Origin: Opitutia bacterium UBA977
GTDB taxonomy: Bacteria; Verrucomicrobiota; Verrucomicrobiia; Opitutales; Coraliomargaritaceae
DNA length: 17,630 bases
Assembly (NCBI GenBank): GCA_002292345.1
Contig: DBBT01000124.1
Coordinates: 1 to 17,630, forward strand
Direction: 5' to 3'
Of this stretch, positions 1-9,127 are shown piece after piece. The translations under genes were made by a program, and so were the position numbers. Within the stretch, counting starts at the first letter, position 1. Every line of letters begins with the position of its first letter. Below the pieces are notes generated by a model. It did not search any database. It was not told the origin of the DNA and saw only the letters and a list, made by a program, of their open reading frames with translations.

Positions 1-371
1 CACCAATGCTAGTCAAAGACATCGCCGCGCAATCCGACGTCTCAAAATTCTACCTTGCAAAGATAATCAGTCGCCTAAGTCAAGCGGGGTTGGTCAAGTG
101 TAAGCGTGGTTACACTGGCGGTGTTCAACTCGCCCGCCCAGCAGAACAAATCAGCCTACTAGATGTGAGCCGTGCAATTGAGGGCGAAGCGTGGACTGAG
201 AGCTGCCTGCTAGGCATCGCACAATGCTCCGACGAACACGCCTGCCCGCTGCACCACTTCTGGAAGAATACGCGATCCGAGATCAGAAAAAATCTAGCCG
301 AAACTTCGCTAAAAGACTCGATAGAATTTGAATCTCATCAGAAAAAAATCGTACTTCGTAATTCTAGATAG
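1..371 (+). CDS. Rrf2-family transcriptional regulator, 5' end cut off by window
   Basis: This is the C-terminal three quarters or so of an Rrf2-type winged-helix regulator. The reading frame is open to the left edge (the codon before the first Met is Pro), and family members normally have about 25 more residues there, so the Met at position 6 is probably internal. Numbering from that Met, residues 3-45 are the helix-turn-helix and wing, with the family pattern 'KDIA...S..YLAKIISRLSQAGLV...RG..GG..LARP'. Residues 50-60 match 'ISLLDVSRAIEG'. Cys67, Cys74 and Cys80 (C-x6-C-x5-C) sit where IscR, NsrR and relatives bind an Fe-S cluster, so a role as an iron-sulfur, redox or nitric-oxide sensing repressor is inferred. 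Its target cannot be read from this window. The next gene on the same strand starts 197 bases later and is probably independent. Confidence 0.85.
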   Translation, partial: PMLVKDIAAQSDVSKFYLAKIISRLSQAGLVKCKRGYTGGVQLARPAEQISLLDVSRAIEGEAWTESCLLGIAQCSDEHACPLHHFWKNTRSEIRKNLAETSLKDSIEFESHQKKIVLRNSR

Positions 372-390
372 AGGCAGAAGTGCGTGCCTC
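371..390 (+). terminator. Weak hairpin just after the Rrf2 gene
   Basis: A perfect 6-bp stem (GAGGCA / TGCCTC) with an 8-base loop begins on the last base of the Rrf2 stop codon. No T-tract follows it, so it is at best a weak or factor-dependent terminator or an mRNA 3'-end structure. Confidence 0.22.
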
Positions 391-568
391 AAGAATAGTC
401 GTTTATCTACGAGAATTAAGCTTCCGAAGGTAAACGTTACGCGTATTAGCCTTGGGAATAAATTAAATTCGCTCCCCTTACGCTAATCAATCCTCGTATT
501 TAATCTTCGATTGCCTTAACCATTAAAAGAGTCACTTGTCTTGCAGCCTAAACAATTAAGCACAGCGA

Positions 569-1696
569 ATGAAGACCTCCCTCAACGCAATTGAACAAGC
601 CAAAGTTCTCATCGTAGATGACGAGCCTCACAACCTGCAATTAGTGAGTGAAATATTAAACCTACAGGGCATGCCGGTCGTACTTGCGATACAAGGAGAC
701 GAGGCCATAGAAATTGCCAGAGAGCAACAACCCGCACTCATCTTACTGGATATTATGATGCCAGGGCTAGATGGCCTGACTGTGTGCAAAATACTCAAGT
801 CTGACAAAGCAACCAAATCGATTCCAATCATATTCTTAACCGCCGCCACCGAAGTCATTGATTTAGTCAGCGCTTTTGCTGCAGGCGGTGTTGATTACAT
901 CAAAAAGCCTTTTATCCGAGAAGAGTTACTCGCCCGCGTTCAGACACACATCAGCCTCAACCAAGCGCGCCAACAACTTAAAGCACTCTACCAGCAAAAA
1001 ACAGATCTGCTAACGACACTTGCGCATGACGTTAAAAACCCGACAGGCGCTATCGAGGGCCTAGCGACGCTGATGATGGAGGACATCAAAGAAGGTAATC
1101 AAGACTCGCACGAATTCTACTCGATGCTTGAACTAACACAACAAAGCGCCAGAGGGATGACTGATTTCGTCAACGACATCCTCGATGAGGAGACACGTAA
1201 CCAAGGTGAGGTACCAGAATTTACAAAAGCTCAAATTAATGTCGCAGAAATTGTCGACCACTTGGTGAAACTAAATGCCGTTCAATCGAACGAGAAGGGA
1301 ATTCGCCTCATATATGAGCCGAAATTTAAGCCGATGGTACATATCAGCCGACGTATTCTAACTGGCATGTTTGATAACATCATCAGTAATGCCGTTAAAT
1401 ACTCGCGAAACAACTCGGAGGTCATCGTCCATCTGGTGCCAGCCGAATCCCAGCCAAACGGCTTCCGTTTCGAAGTCCACGACAGTGCCTGTCTGATTAC
1501 CCCTGAAAACCGAAAAGCACTCTTCAAGAAATTCACAAAAGGCACCGCGGTCCCGATTGGTAAAAGCTCTTCTCATGGAATCGGCCTAGCGATTGTAAAG
1601 CGCTTAGTTGATCTATACAATGGCGACATCGGCGTGCGAGAGCGAGTGGATGGCGAGGGCAATGTATTCTACATAGAAATACCTCTAGAATCGTAG
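569..1696 (+). CDS. Response regulator receiver-histidine kinase protein with degenerate G1 box
   Basis: A 375-residue soluble protein with no membrane segment or periplasmic sensor. Residues 12-130 are a receiver domain: Asp17/Asp18 acidic pair, phospho-acceptor Asp61 in 'LILLDIMMPG', Thr91 and Lys113. Residues 145-210 are a HisKA dimerisation domain with His153 in 'LAHDVKNP'. Residues 260-374 are the HATPase domain, with an intact N box ('FDNIISNAVKYS', Asn270/Asn274) and G2 box ('HGIGLAIV'). In the G1 box the adenine-contacting Asp305 remains, but the expected D-x-G-x-G reads 'DSACLI', so both glycines are missing. ATP binding may be weakened or altered. The input is presumably phosphorylation of the receiver by another kinase, and the output phosphotransfer target is unknown. 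No partner two-component gene is adjacent. No Shine-Dalgarno sequence precedes the ATG. The gene ends about 100 bases from the convergent threonine synthase gene. Confidence 0.87.
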   Translation: MKTSLNAIEQAKVLIVDDEPHNLQLVSEILNLQGMPVVLAIQGDEAIEIAREQQPALILLDIMMPGLDGLTVCKILKSDKATKSIPIIFLTAATEVIDLVSAFAAGGVDYIKKPFIREELLARVQTHISLNQARQQLKALYQQKTDLLTTLAHDVKNPTGAIEGLATLMMEDIKEGNQDSHEFYSMLELTQQSARGMTDFVNDILDEETRNQGEVPEFTKAQINVAEIVDHLVKLNAVQSNEKGIRLIYEPKFKPMVHISRRILTGMFDNIISNAVKYSRNNSEVIVHLVPAESQPNGFRFEVHDSACLITPENRKALFKKFTKGTAVPIGKSSSHGIGLAIVKRLVDLYNGDIGVRERVDGEGNVFYIEIPLES

Positions 1697-1797
1697 AGTG
1701 CCACAGAAACAATACCGACAAAGAGCGACCCAACTCAGTCGGCACTGCTTACCTGTCTTTCAATTGACTTGATTTTAATCGCTATACCTATCCACGC

Positions 1798-3147
1798 TTA
1801 ATGGGCTCGCATGAAAGCTTTGATTGCGGCCGGAGTCGGCTCGACTGTGTGCTTTACAATCTCTCGGGCTTTCAATGTCTCCAATGATAGATGTGTTGAA
1901 TCTTGTCCGATCGATTCTACAATTGTATCTGGGAATTTTGCCGGATGCGCAGTCGATAAGACGAGCTGTGGTCCATCGAAGTTGCCAGCAAACCCACACG
2001 CAGTATGTGGATCGGCCACATAGCCGTATTGCTCATAGACACGCTTGATGAGGGCACTAATCTCAGTGTCGTTCGTGCACGAGCTGCTAATGCCATCCGA
2101 CTTAAAGTCCTCAAACACGTATTTACCCGTTTGCTTAAAAGTACTGATCACTTCGCATACCCGAACGGAATCACAACCTTCTGCGTAGTATAGGAAGCGC
2201 TCGAAGTTGGAAGCCACCTGAATGTCCATTGACGGAGCCAAACTCGGTGCGACGTCATCGAGCTGGTATATGCCAGTCTGAAAGAGGCGGTGTAAAATAT
2301 CGTTTTGATTGGTCGCGACGCGGAAGCCCTTGATCGGCACGCCCATGCGTTGCACTAGCCAACCAGCTAAGACATTACCAAAGTTTCCCGTCGGCACCAC
2401 AAATGTGACATCCTCGCGAATATCAGCCGGCAAGCGAAAGAAAGCAGACACGTAATACACGCACTGCGCCAAGATACGGGCGAGGTTGATCGAGTTGACT
2501 GCAGAGAGGCCGACTTCAGCCGCGAACGCACGATCCTCAAATACAGTCTTCATCGCCGCCTGCGCATCATCAAAGCTGCCCTTGATCGCCAAGGGGAAGA
2601 CGTTGTCCGCTCCAGTGCAGGTCATCTGACGCTCTTGCAGCGGCGATACACGGCCTTCGGGATATAGGATGAAAGTCTTCACGCCAGTCTTACCAAGTAG
2701 CCCGTGGATCGCCGCTGCACCAGTATCGCCAGAGGTTGCGCCCAGCACAGAGATCGGATTTCCAGTACGAGCGATCTGCGCTTCGTAAAGATTGCCTAGA
2801 AATTGCAGGGCAAAGTCTTTAAACGCCAAAGTCGGCCCATGAAACAACTCTAGGACGAACAGATCGTCGCTCAGTTTTTGAATTGGTGCGATGTCCGCAT
2901 GATCAAATTTTGTGTATGATTGTTCAACGATCCCCTTCAATTCGGCACGGTCGATATCAGTGGCAAACACAGCCATAAACGCTTCGCACAGTTGTGCATA
3001 ACTGAGCGACTGCCAGTCTTTGAGAAAAGGCGCTAGGTCAGGTAGTGTCGCGGGTAGATACAAGCCACCGTCAGGTGCTAGCCCTTCGGCAATCGCCGTC
3101 GAAAAAGAAACAGGAGGCACTTGGCCACGTGTGCTGATGTATTTCAT
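1798..3147 (-). CDS. thrC: Threonine synthase
   Basis: This PLP enzyme converts O-phospho-L-homoserine and water to L-threonine and phosphate in the cytoplasm, the last step of threonine synthesis. The 449-residue length fits the longer bacterial and fungal-type ThrC. The N-terminus 'MKYISTRG' followed by 'APDGGLYLP' (residues 24-32) is the typical ThrC N-terminal domain. 'GPTLAFKDFALQFLGNL' (residues 104-120) contains the PLP-binding Lys110, and 'LGATSGDTGAAAI' (135-147) and 'VVPTGNFGNVLAG' (250-262) are phosphate- and PLP-binding loops. No other threonine pathway gene is in the window. It lies 274 bases downstream of the M20 peptidase gene on the same strand, so it probably has its own promoter. 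The assignment is firm from sequence motifs. Confidence 0.96.
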   Translation of the reverse strand: MKYISTRGQVPPVSFSTAIAEGLAPDGGLYLPATLPDLAPFLKDWQSLSYAQLCEAFMAVFATDIDRAELKGIVEQSYTKFDHADIAPIQKLSDDLFVLELFHGPTLAFKDFALQFLGNLYEAQIARTGNPISVLGATSGDTGAAAIHGLLGKTGVKTFILYPEGRVSPLQERQMTCTGADNVFPLAIKGSFDDAQAAMKTVFEDRAFAAEVGLSAVNSINLARILAQCVYYVSAFFRLPADIREDVTFVVPTGNFGNVLAGWLVQRMGVPIKGFRVATNQNDILHRLFQTGIYQLDDVAPSLAPSMDIQVASNFERFLYYAEGCDSVRVCEVISTFKQTGKYVFEDFKSDGISSSCTNDTEISALIKRVYEQYGYVADPHTACGFAGNFDGPQLVLSTAHPAKFPDTIVESIGQDSTHLSLETLKAREIVKHTVEPTPAAIKAFMRAH

Positions 3148-3421
3148 AGCAACAGAGTTCCGAATTCAGAGCAAAAGAGTCAATCCACAATTGAGCACTT
3201 CGGCGTAACGTGGGGTACTTTCCCCTTTAGCACAGCCAGCGAATGTCTCGAAATATAAAGATGCATAAGCGTTAAATATGAGTACCTGAACATGCGCAAA
3301 TTCCAGAACCTCACCTCAACGGCGACTCCACTGTAAAGGCGCTATCGTCTTTGAACTAAAAGCCTCAGTGCTGGAATCCACCACTAAATCCACGGCCTTC
3401 ATCGAGATGGCGTAGTCGCCC

Positions 3422-4795
3422 TCACACATCTGCGATGTCGCAGAAGATTTGCTCGAAAGCGGTGATCGCATTTTCCATAAGTTTGAGATCGAAGCCTTCA
3501 TCTGGCGCGTGCAAATTATCAATCGGTGTAAACAGGCCGACCATCAAGGCATCTAGTCCAGCGCGTTTATTAAAATCGGCAATCACTGGAATACTGCCCC
3601 CTTCACGCAAGTAGATCGGCGCATGACCAAAGCATTGCGCAATCGAGCGGTTCGCGGATTTGAACGCACGCGCCAAGGCTTCTGGTTGATCTGCGGGTGT
3701 ATTTGGGCGCTCTGGCGGCACTGCAAGATATGCTTCTGCGACCGGGCCGCGGCGTACTTTCAAGGTCACCCCTGCGGGGCATAGCGCTTCAATCGCAGCG
3801 ACGACTTGATGTTGTATCTTATGCGGGTCTTGGTTGGCAACTAAGCGGCAAGTGACTTTAGCAAACGCCTCGCTGGCAATTACCGTCTTCGAGCCTTCAC
3901 CTTGATAGCCACCACCGATTCCATTAAACTCAAGTGTCGGCCCAAAGCGCACAGCCTCGAGCGGCGAGAGACCATTCGCAGGATAAAATGCGGGCACATC
4001 GAGCATCGCTTGATAGCTTTCGACTGTCTCTGGGTAGCGTTTTAATTCTTCGCGTTCCCACTCTAAAACCGGCAGCACATCGTCATAAAACCCGGGCACA
4101 TTCACACTACCATCTGGATTATGAAGCCCTGCGCAAATTTCCATCAACGCCTGCAATGGATTGTAAACTGCGCCGCCATGGATACCCGAATGCAAATCGC
4201 TCTTCGGCCCGCGCACTTTAATTTCCAAATCGACCAGACCACGCAATGCGGTGGTGATCACAAGTTGCTCGGTATTTGGGCTGCCCGTATCGGAAACGAG
4301 AATGAAATCTGCCTTTGAAATGCGCTCTGCATACGTATCAAAGAACTTCGGCATGCTCGGGCTGCCAATCTCTTCCTCCCCTTCGATCACATAAGTAATA
4401 TTGAGCGGCAGATCTGGATGCTTGGCCAACACTCGAGCAAGTGCCGTCATGTGCACGATTGTTGGTCCCTTGTTATCGGCAGAGCCACGACCGTAAATTC
4501 GCCCCTCGCGCACTTCCGGTTCAAACGGCTCACTGGCCCAGAGCTCAAACGGGTCTGCAGGTTGCACATCGTAGTGTCCGTAAATCGCGATGTGCGGCCA
4601 AGCCGGATCACCAAAGCGTTCGGCTAAAAGAATCGGGTGCAGTGCCGTCTCCACTACTTCGACCGTGAAGCCAATGTCTTGCAGCAGGCCAGTGGCATAT
4701 TCACGCGCCCCCTTCATGCCATCCGCATACGCGGGGTCCGTGGAAACGGAGGGGAAACGAATATATTCTTTAAGAGCTTCGATTGGATCCAACAT
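3422..4795 (-). CDS. M20-family metallopeptidase (dipeptidase type)
   Basis: A 457-residue di-zinc hydrolase of the M20 family, resembling the carnosinase/DUG1-like dipeptidases; substrate specificity cannot be read from the sequence. Metal and catalytic residues are visible: His74 and Asp76 in 'IYGHYDVQPA', the bridging Asp107 in 'YGRGSADNKGP', the catalytic pair Glu140/Glu141 in 'VIEGEEEIGSP', Asp169 in 'LVSDTGSP', and His429 in 'NLHAPDE' near the C-terminus. The dimerisation (lid) domain lies between about residues 185 and 340, beginning around 'TALRGLVDLEIKVRG' and including 'SDLHSGIHGGA'. No signal peptide is seen, so a cytoplasmic role in peptide breakdown is likely. It stands alone, 232 bases after the GlcD-like gene and 274 bases before thrC. 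The ATG start gives an immediately family-like N-terminus ('EALKEYIRFPSVST'). Confidence 0.93.
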   Translation of the reverse strand: MLDPIEALKEYIRFPSVSTDPAYADGMKGAREYATGLLQDIGFTVEVVETALHPILLAERFGDPAWPHIAIYGHYDVQPADPFELWASEPFEPEVREGRIYGRGSADNKGPTIVHMTALARVLAKHPDLPLNITYVIEGEEEIGSPSMPKFFDTYAERISKADFILVSDTGSPNTEQLVITTALRGLVDLEIKVRGPKSDLHSGIHGGAVYNPLQALMEICAGLHNPDGSVNVPGFYDDVLPVLEWEREELKRYPETVESYQAMLDVPAFYPANGLSPLEAVRFGPTLEFNGIGGGYQGEGSKTVIASEAFAKVTCRLVANQDPHKIQHQVVAAIEALCPAGVTLKVRRGPVAEAYLAVPPERPNTPADQPEALARAFKSANRSIAQCFGHAPIYLREGGSIPVIADFNKRAGLDALMVGLFTPIDNLHAPDEGFDLKLMENAITAFEQIFCDIADV

Positions 4796-4801
4796 GCGTC
4801 T

Positions 4802-4830
4802 TAATTTGCGTTGTCCCTCTCACAGGTCAA
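4802..4830 (-). promoter_or_regulatory. Possible promoter of the M20 peptidase gene
   Basis: On the minus strand, TTGACC (4825-4830) and AAATTA (4802-4807) are separated by 17 bases. The -35 is good and the -10 is poor. The -10 ends only 6 bases before the ATG, so a transcript from here would be leaderless or nearly so. Confidence 0.25.
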
Positions 4831-5027
4831 GTGAGCACATTGAAATAACGTACCCCATTAGGAAAACCCGCGATTCGGTGTGAATGCTGCCCCACCTCAC
4901 AAAACTTACTCACTCTCGCCCAAGGCACACTTCGGATATGCGGAAGAGAATTGCTCAGCGCGCACGACGAACAACCGATTAACAAAGTTCATGCATTTTT
5001 GATTCAATAATTTTGAATTCAAATAAA

Positions 5028-6509
5028 CTAGCGGTGATCCCAAGGTAACTTCACCTGCACGGGTTTGTGATCCCACACCTCGAAAGGCTCAAATATCTTA
5101 CCAGGATTAAGAATTCCCTTCGGGTCGAGGGCATCTTTTACCGCTCGCATCGCAGCGATCTCGGCCTTGCTGTGCTGCAGCTCCATAAATGGTGCTTTCG
5201 CCAAGCCCACTCCATGCTCACCGGTAATGACACCACCGAGATCGACCACCTTCTGCATGAGCTTTTTGATGCCTACCTTCGCCTTGACCGCGTCTTCAGG
5301 GTTGGAGCGATTATACATAATATGCACATGCAAGTTGCCGTCGCCGGCGTGACCGAAGGTCGGCGTAGCTAGGCCGATCTCTTTTTTCAACGCGATGGTA
5401 TATCGAATAAGCTCTGCTTGCTTTTGAATCGGCACTACTACGTCTTCGTTTAATTTGGTATCCGCAATTGAGAACATTGATTGCGAACAAGTACGCCGCA
5501 CCTGCCACAGCGCTTCGGCCTTAGCATCGGTTCGAGCCTCGCGATGAGCCAGCGCACGGCTCTCCATAAACTCCAGTAATCGGGCGCGTTGTTCGCGCAC
5601 CTCTACGGGACGGCCATCCACTTCGATCAATAGAATCGATGCGCGTGGGCAATCGTCAAAAATTAAATTACCTGTGTAACGCTCCGCACACGACACGGAT
5701 TGACGATCGAGGAATTCGAGGATGGATGGATTCAGCCCGGCTTCGAATAAGGCCACGGCGGTTTTGAGTGCAGCGGCTTCGGACTTGAAAGCAAACATGC
5801 CAGTCCAGCGCTTTTGCGGTTTTGGGATGAGCTTCAGCGTTGCGGAAGTGATCACGCCCAAGGTGCCCTCGGAGCCGATCAACAAATCCCGGAGGTTCAG
5901 TCCTGAGACGTATTTCTTAAGTGCAAGACCCAGTTTAAATGGACTGCCATCGGCATAATACCCTTCCAGGCCGAGCACATAATCGCGGGTCACACCATAC
6001 TTCACGCATCTTAAGCCGCCCGCATTGCAGGCGATATTGCCGCCGATGGTGGAGTATTTTTTAGACGACGGGTCTGGCGGATAAAACAGCCCGACGGCTT
6101 CGACTTGATCCTGTATCTCAGAGGTAATCGCACCCGCACCAACTGTCACCATGCGAGACACTGTATCGATCTTAATATCAGCGAGTGCTGAAACATCTAA
6201 GACCCACCCTCCGTGCAGCGGCACTGTCGAGCCCGTCGCAGACGAACCTGCACCTCGGGCAGTCACAGGAATCGTATATTTATGAGCGAGCTTTAGCACC
6301 GCACCGACCTCGGTAGCGGTTTGCACTTTGACCACTGCATCAGGTAAAAACGAAAGACGCAGGTTATCTAGGGACGCATCGAAGCAGCTTTTTTTATCTA
6401 AAAAGACTCGCCCGGGTAATTTTCGGCGCAAGGCCTTCATTGCCTTTTGGATGGTGACCTTGTATCCACTCTCTGGCTTTCGACTGGGCTGACGACTCAT
6501 ATTACTCAC
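5028..6509 (-). CDS. FAD-linked oxidase/dehydrogenase, GlcD / D-lactate dehydrogenase-like
   Basis: A 493-residue flavoprotein of the VAO/PCMH family resembling glycolate oxidase subunit GlcD and FAD-linked D-lactate dehydrogenases, which oxidise a 2-hydroxy acid to the 2-keto acid. Residues 54-230 form the FAD-binding PCMH domain: 'ARGAGSSATGSTVP' (84-97) is the pyrophosphate loop, and 'PPDPSSKKYSTIGGNIACNAGG' spans 144-165. Residues 240-475 form the FAD-oxidase C-terminal domain, with 'TFGHAGDGNLHVH' (His387, His394, His396) and 'GGVITGEHGVG' (Glu431/His432) supplying active-site residues. No GlcE, GlcF or lactate permease gene is adjacent and there is no fused Fe-S domain, so the electron acceptor and exact substrate are open. 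An alternative start exists three codons in (Met4). It lies 111 bases after the REC-kinase gene on the same strand and is probably separately transcribed. Confidence 0.92.
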   Translation of the reverse strand: MSNMSRQPSRKPESGYKVTIQKAMKALRRKLPGRVFLDKKSCFDASLDNLRLSFLPDAVVKVQTATEVGAVLKLAHKYTIPVTARGAGSSATGSTVPLHGGWVLDVSALADIKIDTVSRMVTVGAGAITSEIQDQVEAVGLFYPPDPSSKKYSTIGGNIACNAGGLRCVKYGVTRDYVLGLEGYYADGSPFKLGLALKKYVSGLNLRDLLIGSEGTLGVITSATLKLIPKPQKRWTGMFAFKSEAAALKTAVALFEAGLNPSILEFLDRQSVSCAERYTGNLIFDDCPRASILLIEVDGRPVEVREQRARLLEFMESRALAHREARTDAKAEALWQVRRTCSQSMFSIADTKLNEDVVVPIQKQAELIRYTIALKKEIGLATPTFGHAGDGNLHVHIMYNRSNPEDAVKAKVGIKKLMQKVVDLGGVITGEHGVGLAKAPFMELQHSKAEIAAMRAVKDALDPKGILNPGKIFEPFEVWDHKPVQVKLPWDHR

Positions 6510-6511
6510 AG

Positions 6512-6539
6512 GGTATAATTGATATTATCGTGAATTCAA
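6512..6539 (-). promoter_or_regulatory. Possible promoter of the GlcD-like gene
   Basis: Minus-strand TTGAAT (6534-6539) and TATACC (6512-6517) are 16 bases apart. The -10 ends 2 bases before the first ATG (6509), so transcription would start within or just before the first codons. That implies a leaderless message or use of Met4. Confidence 0.28.
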
Positions 6540-6620
6540 CCACATCTACGCGAAACAGTCCCACAGATGCGCATCTTTCAGTGCACCAAGAGATCTTTGA
6601 CTAAAATATACGCCAATTCG

Positions 6621-7766
6621 CTACGTACGAACGGCAAGTACCTGTGTATCCAACTCGACAGTGAAACGCGCGCCAACTCGATCCTCGCGATTCTCAGCAT
6701 ACACTTTGCCACGATGCAACTCAGCGATTTCCTTACAGATTGCGAGGCCGAGTCCTGTGCTCGTCTCATTGCCAGTCGGTTGTACCGACGTTTTTCCAAA
6801 ATGAGTAAATAGCTTATGCATTTCACCCTCCGGAATACCAGGGCCTTCATCTTCGATCGCGATTTTAAAGATCCCATTCACTTCCTCGGTTAGCACTCGG
6901 ATAAGAGCGCCAAGAGGCGAATACTTGACCGCATTACTTAACAAATTATCAATCAAACGGCGGAATTGAGCCCTATCGAGCATCAACAGGTCTGGCATGC
7001 CGCGGTCATCTAATTCCAACTTAATAGACTTCTTATTTGCACTGAACTGATAAATATTGAGCGAGGAAGAGACCACCTCACGCACCTGACAGGGCATTGC
7101 TTCCGAACGCTCTTCGCCACTTTCAATTACCGATAGATCAAGCAATTCATCGACCAGATGCAGCATCGAGGCTGAAGTCGATTGAATCGTATCCGCAATT
7201 TCTTTCTGGTCATCATTGAGTGGACCACTCTCCGCAAGGAACTCTGAAAGACCACGAATCGAAGCCAAGGGATTGCGCAAATCATGCGATGCGACACCAA
7301 TGATACGATTTTTCGCGAGGTTGGCTTTCTTTAGGCCATTGATGAATTCGCGTTGAAAGCGCATCAACACACGCATCTTTAAGTGATTCCGAATACGAGC
7401 CAAGGCCTCGTGGCGATTGATCGGCTTCGCGACATAGTCACAGCCGCCCGCATCCAGACCTTCGACGATCGAACTAGTGTCGGAGCGGCCCGTTACAAAT
7501 ATAATTGGTACATGCTTCAGACCCGGCATCTCCTTGATTTTCCGACACGTCACGAAGCCGTCGATACCGTCCATGATGACGTCGAGCAGGATCAGATCTG
7601 GCTCATTTGCCTCGATACACTCGATCGCGCCTTCGCCGGAGTCAGCCTCATCGACGACAAATCCACTGCGCTCAAGCACACGGCGCAGCAACTTACGAAT
7701 GATCTCGTCGTCGTCCACGACAAGGATACGAGATCCTTCGGTATTAATTTCTTCGGTTTGATTCAC
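6621..7766 (-). CDS. Response regulator receiver-histidine kinase protein (canonical)
   Basis: A 381-residue soluble protein with the same layout as the kinase at 569-1696 but with intact motifs. The receiver domain (residues 12-130) has Asp18-Asp20, phospho-acceptor Asp62 in 'LILLDVIMDG', Thr92 and Lys114. The HisKA domain (about 150-215) has His161 in 'ASHDLRNPLASI'. The HATPase domain (about 262-375) has Asn274/Asn278 in 'LIDNLLSNAVKYS', the G1 box 'EDEGPGI' (Asp306), and the G2 box 'STGLGLAI' (336-343). It starts with GTG: an in-frame TGA lies directly upstream, so no longer start is possible. The protein would receive phosphate on its receiver and use this to control its own kinase, but the sensing partner and the target are unknown. 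It is divergent from ychF across 141 bases and followed by the GlcD-like gene after 111 bases. Confidence 0.92.
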   Translation of the reverse strand: MNQTEEINTEGSRILVVDDDEIIRKLLRRVLERSGFVVDEADSGEGAIECIEANEPDLILLDVIMDGIDGFVTCRKIKEMPGLKHVPIIFVTGRSDTSSIVEGLDAGGCDYVAKPINRHEALARIRNHLKMRVLMRFQREFINGLKKANLAKNRIIGVASHDLRNPLASIRGLSEFLAESGPLNDDQKEIADTIQSTSASMLHLVDELLDLSVIESGEERSEAMPCQVREVVSSSLNIYQFSANKKSIKLELDDRGMPDLLMLDRAQFRRLIDNLLSNAVKYSPLGALIRVLTEEVNGIFKIAIEDEGPGIPEGEMHKLFTHFGKTSVQPTGNETSTGLGLAICKEIAELHRGKVYAENREDRVGARFTVELDTQVLAVRT

Positions 7767-7902
7767 TCAGGCGATAGATAATGGATACGACAAGTATTCA
7801 GTAAAAGAGCTTCCTCAGCTCAAAGTCAATCAAAGGGACTCCTAACGGAACATTCGGAGACGCTTTAATATTGCACCCAAGCGCCCCCTTCGCATTTTCT
7901 CA

Positions 7903-9011
<1,109 letters not shown>

Positions 9012-9054
9012 GCGACTTTTCAATTCCACACGGGCGTTTTATTACCGCAGCAGC

Positions 9055-9071
9055 CTAATCATTGCGATTAG
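9055..9071 (+). terminator. Hairpin between ychF and the lipoprotein gene
   Basis: A 6-bp perfect stem (CTAATC / GATTAG) with a 5-base loop lies about 40 bases past the ychF stop codon. It has no T-tract, so at most it marks a weak transcript end between ychF and the cytochrome maturation genes. Confidence 0.2.
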
Positions 9072-9127
9072 CTCGAAGAATAGAAGATTCGCGCAGTTGA
9101 CTAAACCGAGACTCACTTGCACTTCTT

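Noticed and set aside
569..1696. Pseudogene call for the first REC-kinase because of its damaged G1 box
   Set aside because: The frame is intact over the full length and every other kinase and receiver motif is present, so a functional variant is more likely than a decayed gene.
3212..3225. GGGG-tacttt-CCCC hairpin followed by TTT on the plus strand, as a terminator
   Set aside because: No plus-strand gene runs into it, the stem has only four pairs, and on the minus strand (thrC leader) it lacks a T-tract.
5002..5018. AT-rich hairpin after the GlcD-like gene as its terminator
   Set aside because: It has a six-pair A/T-rich stem, and on the transcribed strand it is followed by A residues, with no U-tract.
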